Shown here in pieces: positions 1-4,691 of a stretch of DNA of 5,006 nucleotides. The notes below the pieces were generated by a model that did no database searches, had not been told where the DNA came from, and saw only the letters and a program-made list of their open reading frames with translations. The translations under genes and the position numbers were made by a program. This stretch comes from Ruminococcaceae bacterium UBA2806. Its GTDB lineage: Bacteria; Bacillota; Clostridia; Oscillospirales; Acutalibacteraceae. Within the stretch, counting starts at the first letter, position 1. Each line of letters begins with the position of its first letter. Location: positions 14,225 through 19,230 of the forward strand of contig DEHG01000029.1 in the NCBI GenBank assembly GCA_002351795.1. Direction: 5' to 3'.

Positions 1-72
1 TGGATCGCTAACGGCGCACAGCCCACAGACACTGTAAAGGCACTTCTCAAGAAGAACGGTATCATTGAGTAA
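1..72 (+). CDS. rpsP: 30S ribosomal protein S16, C-terminal end (5' truncated by window)
   Basis: The frame is open from base 1 to a TAA at 70-72 and gives 23 residues, WIANGAQPTDTVKALLKKNG followed by IIE. This matches the conserved C-terminal region of bacterial S16, where a W-I-x-x-G-A-x-P-T-D-T-V segment is typical. S16 is a primary assembly protein of the 30S subunit that binds 16S rRNA. Only the tail is visible, so start, promoter and full length cannot be judged. The next gene, khpA, begins 21 bases downstream with no terminator between them, and rpsP-khpA-rimM-trmD is the usual order in Firmicutes, which supports the call strongly despite the short fragment. Confidence 0.93.
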   Translation, partial: WIANGAQPTDTVKALLKKNGIIE

Positions 73-93
73 TATTATTCCTCGGAGGAAAAA

Positions 94-327
94 ATGAAAG
101 AACTACTTATTGCAATTGTAACAGGACTTGTTGAAAATCCTGACGAGATTACAGTAAACGCTGATGAAGCAAATGAAGAAGGCGTTGTTGTTTATCATCT
201 TCATGTTTCCGAGGATGATATGGGCAGAGTTATAGGCAGACAGGGCAGGATCGCAAAGGCTATCCGCACAGTTATGAGAGCTGCTGCTGCAAGAAATGAT
301 GAAAAGATCCAGGTAGAGATCGAGTGA
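94..327 (+). CDS. khpA: KhpA, KH-domain RNA-binding protein
   Basis: A 77-residue protein, the normal size for KhpA (formerly YlqC). It is essentially one KH domain. The RNA-binding GxxG loop is GRQG at residues 48-51 inside GRVIGRQGRIAKAIR (44-58), followed by the helix TVMRAAAARNDEKIQVEI. In other Firmicutes KhpA pairs with KhpB (EloR/Jag) and binds many RNAs, affecting cell elongation and division; that is family knowledge, not visible here. The ATG has a clear SD, GGAGG at 84-88, five bases upstream of the start codon. It sits between rpsP and rimM as usual. A hairpin plus T-tract follows its stop codon, so transcription into rimM may be reduced relative to rpsP-khpA. Confidence 0.95.
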   Translation: MKELLIAIVTGLVENPDEITVNADEANEEGVVVYHLHVSEDDMGRVIGRQGRIAKAIRTVMRAAAARNDEKIQVEIE

Positions 328-342
328 TCCCGCCGGAATCAC

Positions 343-372
343 GGAGAATCGGTTTTTCGGTTCTCCTTTTTT
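343..372 (+). terminator. Hairpin with T-tract between khpA and rimM (terminator or attenuator)
   Basis: GGAGAA at 343-348 pairs with TTCTCC at 361-366. Inside, TCGG 349-352 can pair with TCGG 357-360 through two G-C and two G-T pairs around a TTTT loop, giving a stem of up to 10 pairs. Six T follow at 367-372. This is the form of a Rho-independent terminator. It lies inside a normally co-transcribed gene cluster and no clear promoter is seen before rimM, so partial read-through seems likely (inference). Confidence 0.75.
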
Positions 373-397
373 CAATTTAAGCATATAGGAGAAAGAC

Positions 398-913
398 ATG
401 AAAAAGGAATATCTTGAAGCCGGAAAGATCGTCGGGGTTCATGGTCTGAAGGGAGAGGTAAAGATCGACCCCTGGTGTGACGGGCCTGAATTTCTCAGCA
501 GATTCAAAAGATTGTTTGATAAAAACGAAAATGAAATAAAAATAGAACGTGCAAGAGTACAGAAAAACATTGTGATCGTTAAATTCAGGGGCATTGATAC
601 CCCGGAGGATGCAGAGAAAATGCGTGGCTGTGTCATATACATATACAGAAAGGATGTACGTCTGCCGGAGGGTGTGTATTTTGTTCAGGATCTTATCGGT
701 CTTGAAGCAGTCGATATTGACAGCAAGGAAAGCTATGGAAGGATCACCGATGTATTCCAGACCGGCGCAAATGACGTATATCAGATCACAAAGGACGGAA
801 AGGATCACCTTATCCCAAAGATACCTGACGTTGTGCCTGAGATAGACCTCGATAATGGCATAGTATATATTAATACAAAGATCATAGGCGGGTTGTTTGA
901 AGATGAGAATTGA
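398..913 (+). CDS. rimM: Ribosome maturation factor RimM
   Basis: A 171-residue protein, typical length for RimM. The N-terminal reductase/EF-barrel-like domain carries the signature G-x-V-G-V-H-G-L-K-G-E-V-K at 9-22. The C-terminal PRC-barrel domain begins near YFVQDLIGLEAVD (94-106) and has the conserved TGANDVYQI (122-130) and LIPKIPDVVPEID (138-150). RimM binds S19 and helps mature the 3' domain of 16S rRNA during 30S assembly (family knowledge). The ATG is preceded by AGGAG at 387-391, six bases upstream. The gene follows a terminator-like hairpin after khpA, and its last 11 bases overlap the start of trmD, implying translational coupling. RimM next to TrmD is the normal arrangement. A long open frame on the opposite strand here (377-964) is a shadow. 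Confidence 0.96.
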   Translation: MKKEYLEAGKIVGVHGLKGEVKIDPWCDGPEFLSRFKRLFDKNENEIKIERARVQKNIVIVKFRGIDTPEDAEKMRGCVIYIYRKDVRLPEGVYFVQDLIGLEAVDIDSKESYGRITDVFQTGANDVYQITKDGKDHLIPKIPDVVPEIDLDNGIVYINTKIIGGLFEDEN

Positions 914-1586
914 TATAATTACCCTTTTTCCGGAAATGTGCGAGGCTGTAATGAGTGAAAGCATAATAGGCAGGGCACGGAAAAAGGGCGCAATTGAAGT
1001 GGAATGTCACCAACTGCGTGATTATGCCTTTGATAAGCATAAAAGGGTCGATGATACCACATATGGCGGCGGTATGGGAATGTTGATGAAGGCGGAGCCG
1101 ATTGCGCTTTGCTTTGAGGCAATATGCGAAAAGCTTGGCACCCGTCCGCATTTCATATATATGTCGCCAAAGGGAAGGACGCTTACCCAGAGCCGCCTCA
1201 GAGAGCTGTCACAGATCGAAAATATCTGTATTCTCTGCGGACATTATGAAGGGGTCGATCAGCGTCTTATTGATGAATTTATAGATGAGGAAATATCAAT
1301 AGGGGATTATGTACTGACAGGCGGAGAGCTTCCTGCGCTTGTTTTTGCTGACAGCGTAAGCCGTCTTGTTCCGGGGGTTTTATCCGATGATATATGCTTT
1401 TCCGAGGAAAGCCATTTTGACGGACTGCTTGAATACCCGCAGTATACGAAGCCGGCTGTATGGAGAGGGATAGAGGTCCCTGAGGTGCTTCTCAGCGGTC
1501 ATCATGAAAATATAGAAAAATGGCGCAGGGAACAGTCTCTTGAGGAAACAAGGAAAAAAAGACCGGATCTTCTTGAAAAGCCGTAA
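903..1586 (+). CDS. trmD: tRNA (guanine-N1)-methyltransferase TrmD (m1G37)
   Basis: A 227-residue SPOUT-family enzyme that transfers methyl from S-adenosylmethionine to N1 of G37 in tRNAs and so prevents +1 frameshifting. Visible landmarks are MRIDIITLFPEM (1-12), DDTTYGGGMGM (50-60), YMSPKGRTLTQ (86-96), and the trefoil-knot SAM-site segments LCGHYEGVDQR (111-121) and ISIGDYVLTGGELPA (131-145). R154 in DSVSR aligns with E. coli catalytic Arg154. The position of E. coli catalytic Asp169 aligns without gaps to Glu169 (SEESH, 167-171). The ATG at 903 is preferred over an in-frame TTG at 897 because the family starts with MxIxIxxLFPEM and the weak SD-like GGCGGG (887-892) is better spaced. The protein stops at RRPDLLEKP, about 15-25 residues before most homologues end. 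No rplS follows. Confidence 0.96.
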   Translation: MRIDIITLFPEMCEAVMSESIIGRARKKGAIEVECHQLRDYAFDKHKRVDDTTYGGGMGMLMKAEPIALCFEAICEKLGTRPHFIYMSPKGRTLTQSRLRELSQIENICILCGHYEGVDQRLIDEFIDEEISIGDYVLTGGELPALVFADSVSRLVPGVLSDDICFSEESHFDGLLEYPQYTKPAVWRGIEVPEVLLSGHHENIEKWRREQSLEETRKKRPDLLEKP

Positions 1587-1723
1587 TTGTGTCATTTTTA
1601 TAATACAAGTGCTCAAAGTTTGCCTGTTTTGTCAAAATGTAACTATTGTGTTAATTCTGAGCTGAATTATGCAATGCTTTCCGGCAGAAAAAATAGTCGT
1701 AAATTGACAGATCATGACACAAT
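1586..1723. repeat. 10-base inverted repeat pair beginning at the trmD stop codon
   Basis: ATTGTGTCAT at 1586-1595 and ATGACACAAT at 1714-1723 are exact reverse complements, 118 bases apart. The left arm begins on the last base of the trmD TAA. A partial third copy, ATTGTGT, lies at 1645-1651. No matching target-site duplication is seen at the outer edges, so calling it a transposon remnant is speculative; chance pairing in AT-rich DNA is possible. Confidence 0.35.
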
Positions 1724-2093
1724 AAGTCAATAAAATGCCTTTCCGGAACTGATATTTACAAAAAATTAATTATTTATCTGTTTGTTGGACATAATAACGA
1801 CAAACTTTTGAATTTGTCTATAGCCAATATAAACGAAATTCAACAGCATTATTGATATCAAATTTGTTAAAGTGCTGATTTTCGAACGATAATACCCAAT
1901 ATAGGCAATAAGTGGAATAAATACCATGAATAATTATGCAAGAATAATGTATAATTATTCAAAAATTTAAAAATTTAAATTTTTAATAGTGACAAAACTC
2001 TAAAATCTTTCAACTTTTTAGTTATACTGTACAAAAAAACAGGGCTGAATAATGTTTTAAATCGTATAAAATCAAAAAAATGCAGTAAAACTG
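1587..2093. other. AT-rich gene-free stretch between trmD and the ptsH promoter
   Basis: No frame on either strand looks coding, and I recognise no RNA gene. The DNA is clearly richer in A+T than the flanking genes. It contains short inverted repeats (1586-1595 with 1714-1723; GACAAA 1799-1804 with TTTGTC 1813-1818; a long stem at 1927-1961; an A/T palindrome at 1961-1984) and a near-repeat, AATGCTTTCCGG at 1673-1684 and AATGCCTTTCCGG at 1734-1746. TTGACA occurs at 1704-1709 without a convincing -10 partner. No good terminator with a T-tract is seen just after trmD. It could be decayed DNA, a regulatory region, or host an undescribed small RNA; the sequence alone does not decide. Confidence 0.6.
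1927..1961. repeat. Long AT-rich stem-loop in the trmD-ptsH gap
   Basis: TGAATAATTATGCA (1927-1940) pairs with TGTATAATTATTCA (1948-1961) to form 14 pairs with one G-T, closing a 7-base loop. It is followed at once by an A/T palindrome, AAAAATTTAAA (1961-1971) and TTTAAATTTTT (1974-1984). The perfect 11-base outer arms make this stronger than typical chance pairing. Its role is unknown: an operator, a processed RNA structure, or a weak terminator of trmD are all possible. Confidence 0.5.
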
Positions 2094-2121
2094 TTGACCA
2101 TATTCAAAATTGTGCTATAAT
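2094..2121 (+). promoter_or_regulatory. Sigma-A promoter for ptsH with extended -10
   Basis: TTGACC (2094-2099) matches the -35 consensus at five of six bases, and TATAAT (2116-2121) is a perfect -10, separated by 16 bases. TG at 2113-2114 gives the extended -10 motif TGCTATAAT. Transcription should start near 2128, leaving a leader of about 80 bases before ptsH. No catabolite-response-type operator was recognised nearby. The strength fits the high expression expected of HPr. Confidence 0.88.
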
Positions 2122-2126
2122 TACAA

Positions 2127-2164
2127 GTAGCTAAACAGCATATGATTGATATATGATTAGCTGC
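2127..2164 (+). promoter_or_regulatory. Hairpin at the 5' end of the ptsH leader
   Basis: GTAGCTAA (2127-2134) pairs with TTAGCTGC (2157-2164) over eight positions with one G-T. Inside it CATAT (2139-2143) pairs with ATATG (2151-2155) around a 7-base loop. The direct repeat ATATGATT (2140-2147 and 2151-2158) is part of it. The structure would sit at the very start of the predicted transcript, where such hairpins often protect mRNA from decay; as DNA it could instead be an operator at +1. Function is inferred only from position. Confidence 0.5.
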
Positions 2165-2193
2165 AGTTATATGTTTTGGGGTATACTTTTATT

Positions 2194-2200
2194 AAGGAGG
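2194..2200 (+). promoter_or_regulatory. Strong ribosome binding site that fixes the ptsH start
   Basis: AAGGAGG is a full match to the anti-SD of 16S rRNA and lies eight bases before the ATG at 2209. It rules out the longer in-frame TTG at 2176, which would place this SD inside the coding region and add residues that HPr proteins lack. Confidence 0.92.
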
Positions 2201-2208
2201 ATTTAGCT

Positions 2209-2472
2209 ATGTATGTTAAGGAAGTAATGGTTCAGAATCAGGTTGGTCTTCATGCTCGTCCTGCAACATTTTTCATTCAGAAGGCAAATGAGTTCAAGTC
2301 ATCCATCTGGGTTGAGAAGGAAGAGAGAAGAGTAAATGCAAAGAGCCTCTTAGGCGTTCTTTCACTTGGAATCGTAGGCGGAACAAACATCAAGGTTATC
2401 GCTGACGGTGCTGATGAAGAAGCTGCTGTTGAAAGCCTTATCAAGCTTGTACAGTCCGGCTTTGCTGAATAA
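2209..2472 (+). CDS. ptsH: Phosphocarrier protein HPr of the PTS
   Basis: An 87-residue protein, the standard HPr size. The active site VGLHARPAT spans 12-20: His15 accepts phosphate from enzyme I and passes it to sugar-specific EIIA, with Arg17 conserved beside it. Ser46 in VNAKSLLGVLSLG (42-54) is the residue that HPr kinase/phosphorylase modifies in Firmicutes for carbon catabolite control; both residues fall at the canonical numbers. The presence of His15 argues for a true HPr rather than Crh. It acts in the cytoplasm. The gene has its own strong promoter (2094-2121), a structured leader, a strong SD and its own terminator (2497-2537), so it is probably a highly expressed single-gene unit. 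The expected hprK partner is not in the window. Confidence 0.97.
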   Translation: MYVKEVMVQNQVGLHARPATFFIQKANEFKSSIWVEKEERRVNAKSLLGVLSLGIVGGTNIKVIADGADEEAAVESLIKLVQSGFAE

Positions 2473-2496
2473 TTCAGTTCGGTTTATTATTAAGAT

Positions 2497-2537
2497 ACAA
2501 GGGTGTGTTATTTATGGTAATGCATCCTTGTTTTTTT
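2497..2537 (+). terminator. Rho-independent terminator of ptsH
   Basis: ACAAGGGTGTGTTA (2497-2510) pairs with TAATGCATCCTTGT (2518-2531) over 14 positions, three of them G-T, around a 7-base loop, and is followed by seven T (2531-2537). It ends 25 bases before the uvrC start. Confidence 0.88.
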
Positions 2538-2562
2538 ATTAGATTGACAGGCGGATCATTTT

Positions 2563-4407
2563 ATGGATATAAATGAATTAAGATATAAAGCAATGCACCT
2601 GCCGCTCAAGCCGGGTGTATATATAATGAAAAACAGCCGTGATGAAATAATCTATATCGGCAAGGCAAAGGCGCTTAAAAACAGGGTAAGTCAGTATTTC
2701 GGTTCGGACAGGAATCATCCCGAAAAGGTCAGGCAGATGGTTGCTAATGTTGACCATTTTGATTATATTATCTGCGGCGGCGAATTTGAAGCCCTTGTTC
2801 TCGAATGCAGCCTTATAAAGCAGCATAAGCCAAAATACAATATTCTTTTAAAGGATGATAAGGGCTACAGCTATATACGGATATCTGATGAAAAGTGGCG
2901 CAGGATAAGCTTTGTAATGCAGCAGGCGGACGACGGCGCTAAATATCTCGGGCCTTATATGAGCGCATGGTATGCCAGAAATGCCGTTGACGAAGCCTTG
3001 AAGATATTCAGACTGCCATCATGCACGAAGGTATTTCCCCGTGATATCGGAAAGGGAAGACCATGCCTGAACTATTTTATAAAGCAGTGCAGCGCCCCAT
3101 GTGCAGGAAAAATATCACTTGAGGATTATAATGAAAGCGTTGACAGTGCGATCTGCTTTCTGAATACGGGCGACAGCGAAAGCATAAAGCTGATGACTGA
3201 AAAAATGAATGAGGCTGCCGAAAATCTTGAATTTGAGCTGGCTGCAAGACTGCGGGACAGGATAAGTGCAGTCAGGCGCATAACGGAAAGGCAGGTCGTT
3301 GTCGAAGCAAATGTCAAGGAGCAGGACGCTATAGCTGTTATGACAGAAAAAGGCGACGCCTGTTTTGCGGTCATACGTTTCCGTGACGGGCGACTTTTTG
3401 ATAAAGAGGATTTTCTGATAAGATCGGTAGGTGAAGACCCGGATCTGTCTGCAATGAGGGCGGAATTCATACAGCAGTATTATTCTATCCGTGAGCGCAT
3501 ACCCCCTGCGATATCACTTGACGGCGAGGCTGAGGATATGGAGCTGCTTTCACAGTGGCTTACGGAAAAATGCGGTCATTCTGTGCAGTTCAGGATACCG
3601 CAGAAGGGGGATAATATGCGCATCGTCCGTATGAGCCGTGAAAACGCCGCCGAGCGTCTTGCACAGAGTCATGGCCATTTAGGACATGAGCTTACTGCGC
3701 TGGATGAGCTGGCAAAGCTTCTGGGGCTGAAAAAGGCGCCTCAGTGGATAGAATCATACGATATATCACATCAATCTGGTGCAGATAATGTTGCTGGTAT
3801 GGTCGTATTCAAGGACGGAAGGCCATATAAAAAATCCTACCGCAGATTTGAGATAAAGGGCTTTACAGGGCAGGACGATTACGGCTCGATGAGCGAGGTA
3901 ATGGAAAGGCGCATCAAGGAATACTATAAAAATCCAGACAGCGGGCTTGGTTTCGGTCAGCTGCCTGATCTTATTCTGCTTGACGGCGGCAAGGGTCAGG
4001 TATCGGCAGTACGTCCTGTTCTTGAAAAATACGGACTTGACATACCGCTTTTCGGCATGGTCAAGGACAATCATCACCGTACAAGAGCAATTACCGATGA
4101 GGGCAGGGAGATAGCGATACAGTCAAAAAGAAGTGCATTTACACTTGTATCTTCAATTCAGGATGAGGTTCATCGTTTTGCTATAGGTTATCACCGTCAG
4201 AAGCACAGCAGCCGCACATTTTCATCGTCGCTTACGGAAATAGAAGGAATAGGTCCGACGAGGGCAAAGGCGCTGCTTTCCACATTCAAGTCGATTAAGC
4301 GAATCAAGGAAGCGGAGATAGAGGAGCTTATGAAGGTAAAGGGGATTACTCTTCCGGCAGCCAGGTCGGTTTATAATTATTTTCATGAGGAAAAAGAAGA
4401 TGAGTGA
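2563..4407 (+). CDS. uvrC: UvrABC excinuclease subunit C
   Basis: A 614-residue protein close to the usual 590-620. UvrC makes both incisions around DNA damage marked by UvrA/UvrB. The N-terminal GIY-YIG nuclease (3' cut) shows GVY (18-20), YIG (31-33), Arg41 and Glu76. Cys154, 168, 176 and 180 lie in the C...RPCL...C.APC pattern that binds an Fe-S cluster in E. coli UvrC. A UVR motif that contacts UvrB spans about 207-240. The RNase H-like domain (5' cut) has Asp400 (YDISH), Asp438/439 (QDDYGSM), Asp474 (LLDGGKGQ) and His537 (HRFAIGYHR), matching the known acidic/His residues. The C-terminal helix-hairpin-helix pair is at about 557-608. All catalytic features are intact. The SD is modest (AGGCGGA, 2549-2555). 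It converges with the primase gene on the - strand. Confidence 0.98.
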   Translation: MDINELRYKAMHLPLKPGVYIMKNSRDEIIYIGKAKALKNRVSQYFGSDRNHPEKVRQMVANVDHFDYIICGGEFEALVLECSLIKQHKPKYNILLKDDKGYSYIRISDEKWRRISFVMQQADDGAKYLGPYMSAWYARNAVDEALKIFRLPSCTKVFPRDIGKGRPCLNYFIKQCSAPCAGKISLEDYNESVDSAICFLNTGDSESIKLMTEKMNEAAENLEFELAARLRDRISAVRRITERQVVVEANVKEQDAIAVMTEKGDACFAVIRFRDGRLFDKEDFLIRSVGEDPDLSAMRAEFIQQYYSIRERIPPAISLDGEAEDMELLSQWLTEKCGHSVQFRIPQKGDNMRIVRMSRENAAERLAQSHGHLGHELTALDELAKLLGLKKAPQWIESYDISHQSGADNVAGMVVFKDGRPYKKSYRRFEIKGFTGQDDYGSMSEVMERRIKEYYKNPDSGLGFGQLPDLILLDGGKGQVSAVRPVLEKYGLDIPLFGMVKDNHHRTRAITDEGREIAIQSKRSAFTLVSSIQDEVHRFAIGYHRQKHSSRTFSSSLTEIEGIGPTRAKALLSTFKSIKRIKEAEIEELMKVKGITLPAARSVYNYFHEEKEDE

Positions 4408-4456
4408 CAGGAATTCGCAAGGGGTAATACATTGCACTCTTGCCTTTCATTGTTAA
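4400..4456 (+). pseudogene. Possible truncated start of the gene once following uvrC
   Basis: An ATG at 4400 overlaps the uvrC stop codon (ATGAGTGA), the arrangement of a translationally coupled next gene. The frame gives only 18 residues, MSDRNSQGVIHCTLAFHC, before a TAA. A strong SD-like AAGGAG lies at 4455-4460 but has no start codon at a usable distance. In related Clostridia uvrC is often followed by hprK or murB (recalled knowledge), so this may be the head of such a gene cut off by an inserted element. The frame could equally be chance; I cannot identify the original gene from so few residues. Confidence 0.3.
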
Positions 4457-4480
4457 GGAGAGGTCGAAGAGGTCATCTGC

Positions 4481-4552
4481 TAAAGTTCTCTATATAGTAT
4501 TTTTTTAATAAAAAAGCCCTAAAGGGGTTTTATAGAGTGTCACGACTGTCAC
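4481..4552. repeat. Direct repeat copy R1 in the uvrC-primase gap
   Basis: The first 27 bases, starting TAAAGTTCTCTATATAG, are identical to those of the copy at 4611. The similarity continues through the CCCTAAAGGGG hairpin and TATAGAG to a GTCACGACTGTCAC end. CTCTATA at 4488-4494 and TATAGAG at 4531-4537 form inverted arms around the hairpin. Read on the - strand it encodes VTVVTLYKTPLGLFY then a stop (to 4505), resembling the reading of R2, so it may be a copy of a primase-gene tail plus terminator. Confidence 0.85.
4510..4531 (-). terminator. Terminator-like hairpin in R1
   Basis: On the - strand, AAAACCC is followed after a short loop by GGGCTTTTTT: AAAGCCC (4513-4519) pairs with GGGTTTT (4525-4531) with one G-T, and six A on the + strand (4510-4515) become the T-tract. 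On the + strand it also ends in TTTT, so it may work weakly for uvrC. Confidence 0.6.
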
Positions 4553-4601
4553 TCTTCATTCCGAAACACTGATTAAAGCTATAGTGGTGACAGTCGTGAC
4601 A
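4538..4601. repeat. Perfect 15-base inverted repeat between R1 and R2
   Basis: TGTCACGACTGTCAC (4538-4552) and GTGACAGTCGTGACA (4587-4601) are exact reverse complements separated by 34 bases. The left arm is the end of R1; the right arm is part of a run of three 9-base units. A worn version of the arm, CACGACCGGCAC, lies at 4676-4687 at the end of R2. Confidence 0.85.
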
Positions 4602-4610
4602 AGCGTTACA
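4584..4610 (+). repeat. Three tandem 9-base iteron-like units
   Basis: Three head-to-tail 9-mers can be read: GTGGTGACA (4584-4592), GTCGTGACA (4593-4601) and AGCGTTACA (4602-4610), the last degenerate. Two more lie on the - strand in R1 (GTCGTGACA, 4546-4538; AGAGTGACA, 4555-4547). The regular 9-base spacing and nearness to a P4-type primase gene suggest binding sites for the replication protein; P4 alpha protein is known to bind iterons of the form GGTGAACA. The assignment as origin sites is an inference. Confidence 0.5.
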
Positions 4611-4686
4611 TAAAGTTCTCTATATAGTATTTTTTTATAAAAAAAGCCCTAAAGGGGGTTTTATATATAGAGGGACACGACCGGCA
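4611..4686. repeat. Direct repeat copy R2, adjoining the primase gene
   Basis: Second copy of the unit at 4481, starting 130 bases further on. CTCTATATA (4618-4626) and TATATAGAG (4664-4672) are perfect 9-base inverted arms around the central CCCTAAAGGGGG hairpin. It ends next to the stop codon of the - strand primase gene. Compared with R1 it has an extra in-frame three bases in the segment that would read LYIKPPLGLF on the - strand. Confidence 0.85.
4639..4662 (-). terminator. Rho-independent terminator of the primase gene
   Basis: AAAGCCC (4643-4649) pairs with GGGTTTT (4656-4662) with one G-T pair and a 6-base loop. On the - strand the stem is followed by seven T (the A-run 4639-4645; its first bases also pair in the stem). 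It lies about 30 bases after the primase stop codon, in the right place and direction to end that transcript. The outer 9-base arms at 4618 and 4664 could extend the structure. Confidence 0.72.
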
Positions 4687-4691
4687 CATTT

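Noticed and set aside
897..902. TTG at 897 as the trmD start
   Set aside because: TrmD proteins begin MxIxIxxLFPEM, matching the ATG at 903, and the SD-like sequence is too close to 897.
377..964. A 195-codon open frame on the - strand opposite rimM
   Set aside because: It lies wholly antisense to rimM and the trmD start, has no family signature, and its composition is what the reverse of a coding region gives.
1573..1604. Promoter from TTGAAA (1573-1578) and TATAAT (1599-1604) after trmD
   Set aside because: The spacing is 20 bases, too long for a normal sigma-A promoter, and no gene follows.
1704..1736. Promoter with TTGACA at 1704-1709
   Set aside because: At 17 bases the -10 would be TCAATA, a poor match; TAAAAT at 1731 is 21 bases away.
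2176..2208. TTG at 2176 as the ptsH start
   Set aside because: It would put the AAGGAGG site inside the gene and add 11 residues not found in HPr; ATG 2209 places His15 and Ser46 at their standard numbers.
4481..4686. CRISPR array
   Set aside because: Only two long repeats with an internal terminator-like hairpin; spacing and size do not fit CRISPR repeats and spacers.
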